This document shows positions 1-6,364 of a stretch of 7,584 nucleotides of DNA, piece by piece. The stretch is from contig JASBZF010000072.1 in the NCBI GenBank assembly GCA_029983625.1, forward strand, positions 1 through 7,584, read 5' to 3'. The position numbers and the translations under genes are program-made. Under the pieces are notes generated by a model. The model saw nothing but the letters and a program-made list of their open reading frames with translations, had not been told where the DNA came from and searched no databases. The stretch's first letter is position 1. Every line of letters begins with the position of its first letter. Source of the stretch: Pauljensenia sp. GTDB taxonomy: Bacteria; Actinomycetota; Actinomycetes; Actinomycetales; Actinomycetaceae.

Positions 1-270
1 ACGCGCCGCCTTGATGCGGCGCGCGTATTTGCGAGCCCCTTTCGCCGACACACCCTCGCCACCTTTCAGGTGGCGAGGCAAACCAACAATCACTTCCCGC
101 GCATCGAAAGAATCAATGAGGCTGCAGATACGGTCAATATCCGACCAGTCGTCACGTCTCAGAACTGTTTCGACCGGCACGGTGAGAATCCCCTCAGGGT
201 CGCAGCGTGACACTCCGACCCTGACGGTCCCCACATCGACTCCCAGTCGCACTCCCCTGCGTAGGGTCAC
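1..270 (-). CDS. ruvX: RuvX/YqgF family RNase H-fold protein, N-terminal part (runs off the left edge)
   Basis: The first 90 codons are present and the 3' end lies outside the window. The translation has the family's opening strand RLGVDVGTVRVGVS (residues 8–21), with the conserved Asp at residue 12, and then VPVETVLRR and VIVGLPRHLKGGEG (about residues 60–73), which match the usual GLP…G…EG segment. YqgF/RuvX proteins adopt a RuvC/RNase H-like fold and are linked to pre-16S rRNA 5'-end maturation; a Holliday-junction role has also been proposed. The start is GTG at 270–268. It overlaps the alaS stop as GTGA (a 4-bp overlap), which implies translational coupling; the alaS–ruvX order is usual in actinobacteria. 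Two perfect hairpins lie inside the coding sequence (2–23 and 54–78). Identity is confident; the cut-off means the C-terminal catalytic residues cannot be checked. Confidence 0.9.
   Translation of the reverse strand, partial: MTLRRGVRLGVDVGTVRVGVSRCDPEGILTVPVETVLRRDDWSDIDRICSLIDSFDAREVIVGLPRHLKGGEGVSAKGARKYARRIKAAR
2..23. repeat. Intragenic inverted repeat (8-bp stem) in ruvX
   Basis: CGCGCCGC (2–9) and GCGGCGCG (16–23) form a perfect 8-bp stem around a 6-base loop, inside the ruvX coding region. It is very G+C-rich. It may simply reflect codons for Ala and Arg, but a second stronger hairpin lies 30 bp away. Confidence 0.5.
54..78. repeat. Perfect 11-bp inverted repeat with 3-base loop inside ruvX
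   Basis: CCTCGCCACCT (54–64) and AGGTGGCGAGG (68–78) are exact reverse complements around the loop TTC. The hairpin encodes about residues 65–73 of RuvX (PRHLKGGEG), a conserved loop, so it has not disrupted the gene. It could slow or pause transcription or translation within the alaS–ruvX transcript; that role is inference. Confidence 0.6.
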
Positions 271-2966
271 GAACCCGCCACCTCAGAACGGATCACCGCA
301 ATTGCCTCGTGGATGCGATCCGTCTTCGACCCACCACCCTGAGCAATGTCGTCGCGGCCTCCGCCACCTCCTCCGAGGTATTCACCCACCAAGCGCACAA
401 AAGCTCCCGCTTTGAAACCTGCATCTCGGGCTTTCGGCGTCACGGCAACGACGATCGCTGATTTCTCTTTCACCTTCGCAATCAGAGCCACCACGCCTGG
501 AAGATCACCGAGTCGGTCGCGAACATCAAGAGTAAGAGTTCTCAGTGCATCCGTTGAAGGGAGCTCTCCTGCATCTTGAGCAACAAGCTTCGCCAGCGGA
601 TAGTCCTGTGCTGAGTCTGCAAGCGCAGCTGCCCCTGCAAGTGTGCGTTCAAGGCGCAGGCGATCCAGTTCTTTCTCAGCTTCTTTCAGCTTGGTAAGAA
701 CCTGCTCGATTCGCGAAGGCGCCTCTTCTGGACGTCCTCCCAGAAGAGTTGTGATCTGTGAAACGAGAGCATGTTCTTTCGCCTGGAAATCATAGGCTCC
801 GTCTCCGACAAGGGCGTCGATTCGGCGCACTCCTGAACCGATCGAACCTTCGCCGAGCACGGCGATCCTTCCGATCCGACCGGTTGTCGGCACATGCGTA
901 CCGCCGCACAGCTCCTTATCGAATCCATCTCCGATCGTGACGACGCGAACTTCGGAACCATACTTTTCACCGAAGAGAGCAATCGCACCTGCTTGACGCG
1001 CTTCATCGAGTGACATGATCTGCGTAGACACAAGGAGATCTTCAGCAAGTTTTTCGTTAACGAGCGCCTCAATATCATTCAACTGCGAGGTCTCAAGCGC
1101 CGAAGAATGACGGAAGTCGAAGCGTAGGCGCGAGGGCGAGTTCTCAGAACCGGCCTGAAGTGCGTCCTTAGACACCACGTGACGCAGACCGGCGTACACC
1201 ATGTGAGTCGCCGTATGCGCACGCGCGATCGCGAGCCGGCGCTGAGCGTCAATTTCGGCCCACACTTTCGCACCGGGAATGACGGTCCCCTCTGCGATTG
1301 TGCCGCGATGAACAGCCAAGCCGCGAAGGGGTGCCTGAACATCATGCACTTCAACAATCGCTCCGTCCGCAAGACGAATCACACCGTGATCGGCGAGCTG
1401 TCCACCCATTTCGGCGTAGAAGGGTGTGCGATCAAGGATGATCTCGACTTCAGCGGGAGCTGAGGCAGCAAGAACTTCCACGCCGTCAACAAGGACGGCT
1501 TCGATTTTTGCTTCCGCCGCAAGATCGGTGTAGCCGAGGAATTCACTGACCCCACCGATACGCTTCCCTATTTCTTGGAAGACACGCACATCGGTGTGCC
1601 CGGTCTTTTTGGCGCGAGCATCAGCACGGGCGCGTTCCTTCTGCTCCAACATGAGCGTTTTAAACGCATCCTCATCGACTGTGAGTCCCTGCTCAGCCGC
1701 CATCTCAAGGGTGAGGTCGATCGGGAAACCGTAGGTGTCATGAAGAGCGAAGGCTGAAGCTCCATCGAGCACCTTCGCACCCGACGCTTTCGCGTCAGCA
1801 ACCGCAAGATCAAGAATCGTTGTTCCGGCACTGAGAGTACGTCTGAAAGCTTCTTCTTCAGCGTAGGCGACATCTTGAATCGTTGCCCAGTTCCCGTTCA
1901 GTTCCGGGTAGGACAGGGCCATGACCTCTTTCGATGCCGTCAAAAGCGTTGGCAGTGCAGGCTCTTCAACTCCCAGGAGTCGCATGGAACGGACCGCGCG
2001 ACGAATAAGTCGGCGAAGCACATATCCACGTCCGTCGTTACCGGGCCTGACACCATCGTTGATCAGCATAAGAGCTGAACGCACATGATCTGCGACAACG
2101 CGCATACGCACATCATCATCGTATGCGGCACCTGCGGTAGGTCCTTGCGCGCCGAGTCCGTAAGTTTTCCCGGACATGTCCTGAGCGGCTGCGATGACGG
2201 GATACACCTCGTCGATCTCATACATGTTTGGCTTTTCCTGCATGATGAAAGCCAAACGTTCCAGACCCGCACCCGTGTCAATCGCCGTTTTGTCGAGTTT
2301 ACCGACGAGTTCAAAGTCGTGTCCTTCGCCCTCGCCCCGAATAAACTCATCGAATACGAGGTTCCAGATTTCGAGGAAGCGATCACCGACAAGATCGGCG
2401 ATCGGCCCCCCGTCAGGTCCAAATTCGCGGCCACGATCATAATGAATCTCGCAGCACGCGCCCGCCGGTCCAGGTTGGCCTGTTGACCAGGAAATCTGCG
2501 CAAAAGGAAGACGCTGGATACGTTCAGCGGGTAAGCCGATGGTCTTTGTCCAGTAATCGAAGGAGACATGGTCTTCCTCCCAGATCGTCATCCACAGACG
2601 ATCACCATCAAGGCCGTAACCTCCCTGATCCTGAGGAGTTGTGAGCAGCTCCCACGCGAAGTCGATCGCACCTTCTTTGAAGTAATCCCCAAAAGAGAAA
2701 TTACCGTTCATCTGGAAGAAAGTGCCGTGGCGGGTTGTCTTTCCTACATTGTCAATGTCATTCGTCCGAATACATTTTTGAACCGAAGCGGCGCGCGGCC
2801 ACGGAGCGGGTTCCGTTCCCAGAATGTAAGGAATGAAAGGAACCATCCCCGCAACGGTAAAAAGAATCGAAGGGTCGGGTGAAATAAGGGGGACCGACTC
2901 GGCAATGTGGTGGTCCTGAGAGCGGAAATAGTTGAGCCAGCGGGAGCGGATCTCAGAGGTGCGCAT
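267..2966 (-). CDS. alaS: Alanine--tRNA ligase, full length
   Basis: This 899-residue protein charges tRNA-Ala with alanine in the cytoplasm and edits mischarged Ser and Gly. It has the full bacterial AlaRS layout. The class II aminoacylation core spans about residues 1–240 (FTVAGMVPFIPYILG, RHGTFFQMNGNFSFGDYFKEG, DTGAGLERL). The tRNA-recognition part contains GRGYVLRRLIRRA (313–325). The editing domain has the zinc-site motifs HTATH (584–588) and CGGTH (687–691), giving likely ligands H584, H588, C687 and H691. A coiled coil lies at about 750–775, and the C-Ala domain carries the glycine run at 865–870. Length is normal for the family. The ATG at 2966 has GAGG four bases upstream. It lies 106 bp after rpsD, behind a hairpin, and overlaps ruvX by 4 bp. 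No T-box is visible and the gap is too short for one. No frameshift or missing motif was seen. Confidence 0.98.
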   Translation of the reverse strand: MRTSEIRSRWLNYFRSQDHHIAESVPLISPDPSILFTVAGMVPFIPYILGTEPAPWPRAASVQKCIRTNDIDNVGKTTRHGTFFQMNGNFSFGDYFKEGAIDFAWELLTTPQDQGGYGLDGDRLWMTIWEEDHVSFDYWTKTIGLPAERIQRLPFAQISWSTGQPGPAGACCEIHYDRGREFGPDGGPIADLVGDRFLEIWNLVFDEFIRGEGEGHDFELVGKLDKTAIDTGAGLERLAFIMQEKPNMYEIDEVYPVIAAAQDMSGKTYGLGAQGPTAGAAYDDDVRMRVVADHVRSALMLINDGVRPGNDGRGYVLRRLIRRAVRSMRLLGVEEPALPTLLTASKEVMALSYPELNGNWATIQDVAYAEEEAFRRTLSAGTTILDLAVADAKASGAKVLDGASAFALHDTYGFPIDLTLEMAAEQGLTVDEDAFKTLMLEQKERARADARAKKTGHTDVRVFQEIGKRIGGVSEFLGYTDLAAEAKIEAVLVDGVEVLAASAPAEVEIILDRTPFYAEMGGQLADHGVIRLADGAIVEVHDVQAPLRGLAVHRGTIAEGTVIPGAKVWAEIDAQRRLAIARAHTATHMVYAGLRHVVSKDALQAGSENSPSRLRFDFRHSSALETSQLNDIEALVNEKLAEDLLVSTQIMSLDEARQAGAIALFGEKYGSEVRVVTIGDGFDKELCGGTHVPTTGRIGRIAVLGEGSIGSGVRRIDALVGDGAYDFQAKEHALVSQITTLLGGRPEEAPSRIEQVLTKLKEAEKELDRLRLERTLAGAAALADSAQDYPLAKLVAQDAGELPSTDALRTLTLDVRDRLGDLPGVVALIAKVKEKSAIVVAVTPKARDAGFKAGAFVRLVGEYLGGGGGGRDDIAQGGGSKTDRIHEAIAVIRSEVAGS

Positions 2967-3034
2967 AGATCCTCATCGTAGTCGGATCGGGCCGCGACGA
3001 GCACATCGCTGGCACGAAGGTGGAATATGGCGAA

Positions 3035-3057
3035 CCCCGGGAACTGTGTTCCCGGGG
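3035..3057 (-). terminator. Strong hairpin between rpsD and alaS, probable terminator or attenuator
   Basis: CCCCGGGAAC (3035–3044) and GTTCCCGGGG (3048–3057) form a perfect 10-bp, very G+C-rich stem with a 3-base loop, starting 15 bases past the rpsD stop on the minus strand. It is followed by TTCGCCATATTCC, with no proper T-run, so it resembles the U-poor terminators often described in actinobacteria. alaS lies only about 70 bases further on in the same direction, so it may lower alaS transcription rather than end it completely. Confidence 0.65.
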
Positions 3058-3072
3058 CCCGTAAAGTCGCAA

Positions 3073-3696
3073 TCAGCGTGAGTAGTGCTCGACGACCATC
3101 TGAACGTCAACCGTAACGGGAACCTCGGCACGCTTCGGACGACGCACAAGCGTTGCTTTCAAACGCTCAAGCTCCACATCGAGGTACTCGGGAACAGCAG
3201 GAAGAACATCGCGATGAATACCCTGCGCAGCGATCTCGAAAGGAACCGTCGTCTGTGACTTCGGCTTCACCTGAATCGTCTGCCCCGGAGTCACACGGAA
3301 GGAAGGACGGTCCACGATCTTGCCGTCAACAAGGATGTGACGGTGTACAACGAACTGGCGTGCCTGCTGAATGGTACGGGCAAAACCTGAACGAAGGACA
3401 AGAGCGTCGAGACGCATTTCGAGGAGCTCAACCAGGTTCTCACCGGTCAGGCCAGTAGTGCGACGAGCTTCTTCGAAGGCGCGACGCAGCTGAGCTTCAC
3501 GAATACCGTACTGAGCGCGCAGACGCTGCTTCTCTTTGAGACGAACGGCGTAGTCGGAATCCTGGCGACGACGCGAACGACCGTGCTCACCGGGACCGTA
3601 GGGGCGCTTCTCAAAGTAACGGACGGCCTTCGGAGTTAAAGCGAGGCCGAGGGCGCGTGATTCACGCACCTGCTTACGGGAACGGTTCTGAGCCAT
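3073..3696 (-). CDS. rpsD: 30S ribosomal protein S4
   Basis: This 207-residue protein is a primary 16S rRNA-binding protein that nucleates assembly of the 30S body; in other bacteria S4 also controls its own expression. The N-terminal segment SRALGLALTPKAV, then FEKRPYGPGEHGR (28–40) and LKEKQRLRAQYG (53–64), is of the Streptomyces type. The S4 RNA-binding domain spans about residues 94–145 (MRLDALVLRSGFART, HILVDGKIVDRPSFRVTPGQTIQV). There are no cysteines, so this is a zinc-free form. The length is normal. The ATG at 3696 has a purine-rich GAGAGAGGAA directly upstream. It stands alone between rarA and alaS, with a structured leader upstream and a hairpin downstream. The small proteins often found between rpsD and alaS in Streptomyces are absent here. 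Confidence 0.98.
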   Translation of the reverse strand: MAQNRSRKQVRESRALGLALTPKAVRYFEKRPYGPGEHGRSRRRQDSDYAVRLKEKQRLRAQYGIREAQLRRAFEEARRTTGLTGENLVELLEMRLDALVLRSGFARTIQQARQFVVHRHILVDGKIVDRPSFRVTPGQTIQVKPKSQTTVPFEIAAQGIHRDVLPAVPEYLDVELERLKATLVRRPKRAEVPVTVDVQMVVEHYSR

Positions 3697-3725
3697 TTCC
3701 TCTCTCTTTCCTGTTTCTCACGTCA

Positions 3726-3749
3726 TGACCTGAAAGGATTTTCAGATCA
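3726..3749 (-). promoter_or_regulatory. Hairpin in the rpsD leader
   Basis: On the minus strand TGATCTGAAA and TTTCAGGTCA (3749–3740 and 3735–3726) pair as a 10-bp stem with one wobble pair and the four-base loop ATCC, ending 29 bases before the rpsD start. It could be the rarA terminator, although no T-run follows, or a leader structure for rpsD control. In other bacteria S4 binds its own or its operon's mRNA leader; transferring that role to this hairpin is inference. Confidence 0.45.
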
Positions 3750-3786
3750 CGGGGCCAACTCCCGAAACGAGCGTTCCATCGGCTAA

Positions 3787-3801
3787 GGCCCCAGGGGTGC
3801 C
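3787..3801 (-). other. Second short G+C-rich hairpin upstream of rpsD
   Basis: On the minus strand GGC-A-CCC, a 2-base loop, then GGG-GCC gives a six-pair stem with one bulged A, about 90 bases before the rpsD start and 20 bases after the rarA stop. With the hairpin at 3726–3749 it makes the rarA–rpsD gap largely structured. It is a weak candidate for the rarA terminator. Confidence 0.3.
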
Positions 3802-3821
3802 ACACGGGCAACTTGAACAGA

Positions 3822-5195
3822 TTAGCGCATTGCAAGAAGTCCACGAAGCACAGCAAGCCTCTTCGTGAGCAACTCCTCATGTCCGTTCACACTCGGTTGA
3901 TAATAGCGAGCGCCTTCAAGGCTATCGGGCAAATACTGTTGGGCTGCGACATGATGCGGAGCATCGTGCGCATAGAGGTAATCAGTCCCATGCCCCAACG
4001 CTTTCGCCCCCGAATAGTGTCCATCGCGCAGATGCCGAGGAACCGGACCTGCTTTGCCCGCACGCAGATCTGCAATAGCGTCGTCAATGGCACGGTAGAC
4101 GGCATTCGACTTCGGTGCGGTCGCAACCGCGATCACCGCTTCAGCAAGGATGATCCGCGCCTCGGGCATTCCGATAAGAGCGACCGCCTGCGCGGCCGCA
4201 ACAGTAATGGAAAGAACATCAGGTGCCGCCATTCCCACGTCTTCTGCTGCGCAGATCATGACGCGCCGCGCGATAAAGCGTGGGTCCTCCCCCATTTCGA
4301 GCATACGAGCCAGATAGTGAATCGCAGCATCCACATCCGATCCTCGCATCGACTTAATGAAAGCCGAAGCGACATCGTAGTGCTGATCTTTATCCCAGGT
4401 CACTAAGGCCGTATTCGCTGCCATTTCAATGTGTGCAGTATCAATGCACGTACAGGAGCTGTCTGCAGCAGCCCCCGCTGCCGCTTCAAGAAGAGTGAGC
4501 GCCTTACGCGCATCAGAACCCGCCAAGCGAATCAGTGCCTCCTTCGCTTCATCTGCAAGTGAAAAAGCAGCGCAAAGGCCACGCTCATCCGCAAGAGCCC
4601 GATCAATAAGAGTTCTGATCGCCTCCTCAGTCAAAGGTTTAAGAACGAGGAGGAGTGAACGTGACAGAAGCGGAGGAATAACTGAAAAAGACGGGTTCTC
4701 CGTCGTCGCAGCCACGAGGGTCACCCACTGATTCTCCACAGCAGGAAGGAGTCCGTCTTGCTGAGACTTCGAGAAGCGATGCACCTCGTCGATAAATAAA
4801 ACTGTGTGCTCACCCGTCGTTGTAGTACGTCGCCTCGCACTATTGACGACATCGCGAATGTCTTTGATGCCAGAAGATACGGCGGACAGTTCCTCGAAAT
4901 GATGCCCCTCGGCGCGCGCCACAAGATACGCCAAAGTCGTTTTCCCCGTTCCCGGAGGACCCCACAGAACGAGGGAAGAAGCCTGCGGTGCCCCATTCTT
5001 TGCGCCCTCAAGCAAACGCCTCAGAGGAGACCCCTGCATCAAAATTGCTTCTTGACCAACGACTTCTTCGATCCGACGAGGGCGCATTCTGACAGCGAGG
5101 GGCGCATTCGGATCAAAAGAGGGGGTGCCGCACGCATCGACACTTTGCACCTCGAACAGATCCATGTTCACAGTTCTCGCTTCACCTTCACGCAA
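3822..5195 (-). CDS. rarA: Replication-associated recombination protein A (RarA/MgsA), AAA+ ATPase
   Basis: This 457-residue clamp-loader-like AAA+ ATPase acts at stalled replication forks; its homologues are E. coli RarA/MgsA and eukaryotic Mgs1/WRNIP1. Visible motifs are RMRPRRIEEVVGQE (36–49), Walker A GPPGTGKT (79–86), Walker B LFIDEVHRF (133–141), sensor 1 TTENPSF (164–170) and the arginine finger in LLSRS (R179). The C-terminal oligomerisation region has SAFIKSMRGSDVDAAIHYLARML (277–299) and the family signature DPRFIARR…AAEDVG (304–321), plus PKSNAVY and YLPDSLEGARYY. I chose the TTG at 5195 because GGAGG lies six bases upstream. An ATG two bases downstream of GGAGG opens only a three-codon ORF, and the next in-frame ATG (5165) lacks a good ribosome binding site. 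Length is typical. rarA upstream of rpsD–alaS is a common actinobacterial order. Confidence 0.95.
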   Translation of the reverse strand: MREGEARTVNMDLFEVQSVDACGTPSFDPNAPLAVRMRPRRIEEVVGQEAILMQGSPLRRLLEGAKNGAPQASSLVLWGPPGTGKTTLAYLVARAEGHHFEELSAVSSGIKDIRDVVNSARRRTTTTGEHTVLFIDEVHRFSKSQQDGLLPAVENQWVTLVAATTENPSFSVIPPLLSRSLLLVLKPLTEEAIRTLIDRALADERGLCAAFSLADEAKEALIRLAGSDARKALTLLEAAAGAAADSSCTCIDTAHIEMAANTALVTWDKDQHYDVASAFIKSMRGSDVDAAIHYLARMLEMGEDPRFIARRVMICAAEDVGMAAPDVLSITVAAAQAVALIGMPEARIILAEAVIAVATAPKSNAVYRAIDDAIADLRAGKAGPVPRHLRDGHYSGAKALGHGTDYLYAHDAPHHVAAQQYLPDSLEGARYYQPSVNGHEELLTKRLAVLRGLLAMR

Positions 5196-5214
5196 ACATT
5201 TCCTCCATTTTAAG

Positions 5215-5233
5215 GTGCCTGAAAGACAGGCAC
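5215..5233 (-). promoter_or_regulatory. Hairpin just upstream of the rarA ribosome binding site
   Basis: GTGCCTG (5215–5221) and CAGGCAC (5227–5233) form a perfect 7-bp stem with a 5-base loop. On the minus strand it ends about ten bases before the GGAGG of rarA and is followed by CTTAAAATGG. It may be the end of the yciO transcript or a leader structure that affects rarA translation. The sequence does not decide between these. Confidence 0.35.
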
Positions 5234-5388
5234 ACCCCGCAGAAAAGGCGAAAGCTCACGGTCAGCACCTCAGAGCTGCGCACACATGAGCGCACACGCA
5301 CACTCTTGTACTGTCTCGTTTTCTCCCCTTCGTGCAGGGACGAAAACTTCATTCCCTACACAGATTCAAGAAGACGCACAGACACCGT

Positions 5389-6006
5389 TTACTCAAAGAG
5401 CGACTCGTCCCCTGCCCCTCGCCTGGCGATCCGACCCGTCCCTTCCGTGTAGTCAACAACGGTAGTAGCGCCAGCCGTTCCTACAGGACCGACGATCACG
5501 AGGTCGATGAAGGCGCCGATCCGATCATCCACTTCAAAGCCATCGGTCAAAGGATCTTCCTCGCCGGGCATGATGAGCGTCGAACACAGCAAGGGTTCCC
5601 CAAGCTCTGTCACAATCGCTTGAGTAATCACATGATCGGGGATCCTCACTCCGACCGTATGTTTCTTCTTATTTAAGGTCATGCGGGGCACTTCTTTCGT
5701 GCCCGGAAGGATGAAGGTGTAGGGACCGGGCGTCAGCGCCTTGATCGTTCGGAATTGAGAGTTATCCACGATGACAAGTTCGCCGAGTTGAGCAAAGGAA
5801 TGACACAGTAGCGAGAAGTTGTGTTTCTCATCTAGCTTACGGATCTGACGGATCGTATCCATTCCACTTTTATTTCCGAGGGCGCAGGCAATGGCATACC
5901 CAGAATCAGTGGGAAGGGCGATCACTCCTCCTTGGCGGATCGTCTCAACTGTCCTGGTCACGAATCGGGTTTGCGGGTTATCTGGATGCATTTCAAGGTA
6001 CGACAT
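5389..6006 (-). CDS. yciO: YciO-like protein of the YrdC/Sua5 (L-threonylcarbamoyladenylate synthase) fold
   Basis: From the ATG at 6006 this is 205 residues, almost the length of E. coli YciO, and the two align from the first residues (MHPDNPQ at 6–12) to the end (GDxxxFE). Other matching motifs are GGVIALPTDSGYAIAC (26–41), NFSLLC (63–68), TPGPYTFILPGTKEVPR (92–108), VGVRIPDH (118–125), GEPLLCSTLIMPG (136–148) and TTVVDYT (181–187). The fold binds ATP and RNA and is shared with TsaC/Sua5, which make the t6A precursor. YciO itself is a paralogue whose physiological role is less certain. A longer GTG start at 6138 would add 44 residues unlike the family, so I reject it. No Shine–Dalgarno precedes the ATG. 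A CACAAT box six bases upstream would suit a leaderless transcript, which is common in actinobacteria. About 190 bp separate it from rarA. Confidence 0.92.
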   Translation of the reverse strand: MSYLEMHPDNPQTRFVTRTVETIRQGGVIALPTDSGYAIACALGNKSGMDTIRQIRKLDEKHNFSLLCHSFAQLGELVIVDNSQFRTIKALTPGPYTFILPGTKEVPRMTLNKKKHTVGVRIPDHVITQAIVTELGEPLLCSTLIMPGEEDPLTDGFEVDDRIGAFIDLVIVGPVGTAGATTVVDYTEGTGRIARRGAGDESLFE

Positions 6007-6089
6007 AACACTATTGTGCCGCAGTTCACGCCCCGCGTCTGCGAAACACAATGAGTCTCCTGCGACCGCCTCATCACGCTCATGAACTG

Positions 6090-6109
6090 AGGTGGCATCT
6101 GTGCCACCT
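6090..6109 (-). terminator. Hairpin between the bacteriocin-like locus and yciO, possible terminator
   Basis: AGGTGGCA (6090–6097) and TGCCACCT (6102–6109) form a perfect 8-bp stem with a four-base loop, extended by two further pairs after one mismatch. It is the best candidate for ending minus-strand transcription from the accessory locus before yciO. It lacks a T-run on that strand, so the call is weak. Confidence 0.35.
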
Positions 6110-6217
6110 GAGCCACCCTTTCTGTCAGCAGACAGCACTTCCCTGTGTCTGCATCACGGCGTGTGCTGCGCCCTCGTCCTCAATACAAGCTTCCCTGCCG
6201 TCTCTTGATCAGTAACC

Positions 6218-6298
6218 TCACCACTGATTCAAGTCCGGTTCCATATAGGTGACTGTTTCTGACTTGGCGGCACCAATTCCAGGTAGACGAGCTTTCAT
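6218..6298 (-). pseudogene. 26-residue ORF carrying a duplicated piece of the membrane-protein gene
   Basis: The ORF opens with MKARLPGIGAA and then has KSETVTYMEPDLN, identical in DNA and in reading frame to residues 108–120 of the protein at 6863–7282, and ends QW-stop. Outside the 39 bp there is no similarity. No strong ribosome binding site precedes the ATG. It is best read as a remnant of a rearrangement or of a lost second copy of the locus, not as a working peptide gene, although a small secreted peptide cannot be excluded. Confidence 0.3.
6228..6266. repeat. 39-bp direct repeat, copy A (downstream of the cysteine-rich ORF)
   Basis: This segment is identical base for base to 6924–6962, in the same orientation, and identity stops sharply at both ends (one mismatch, then three more matching bases on the right). 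An exact 39-mer cannot be chance in a window this size. The copies lie 696 bp apart and flank the entire cysteine-rich ORF. Confidence 0.95.
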
Positions 6299-6364
6299 GA
6301 GGTTCGCACCCCACTAACTTACTGAGACCAGCATCAAGACCAGAGGCATCCAGAAGCATTGAAA

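Larger units (their letters stand above)
6007..6364. other. Gene-poor spacer between yciO and the cysteine-rich ORF
   Basis: About 358 bp with no convincing gene. It contains the hairpin at 6090–6109, a weaker CTGTC/GACAG inverted repeat (6122–6135), one copy of the 39-bp repeat (6228–6266) and a 26-codon ORF built around that copy (6218–6298). Its composition resembles the accessory region rather than the housekeeping block. It probably contains the boundary between the conserved chromosome and the phage-associated insert. Confidence 0.5.

Noticed and set aside
2967..2990. TACGAT box just before alaS as a leaderless promoter
   Set aside because: No -35 box, and the gene has a good GAGG ribosome binding site that such a start would remove from the transcript.
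4429..4731. Plus-strand ORFs of about 60–200 codons across rarA, rpsD and alaS
   Set aside because: They are antisense to conserved genes, are rich in Arg and Ser as shadow frames are, and lack ribosome binding sites and recognisable domains.
5336..5357. Interrupted AGGGA/TCCCT hairpin about 30 bp after yciO
   Set aside because: Only five plus three pairs with an asymmetric internal loop and no T-run; too weak to call a terminator.
6090..6109. Shared AGGTGGC core between this hairpin and the ruvX hairpin at 54–78 as a dispersed repeat family
   Set aside because: Only seven bases are shared and the loops and flanks differ; two examples do not establish a family.
6007..6138. 44-residue N-terminal extension of yciO from a GTG at 6138
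   Set aside because: The extension has no family similarity, while the protein from ATG 6006 matches E. coli YciO from the first residues in length and sequence.
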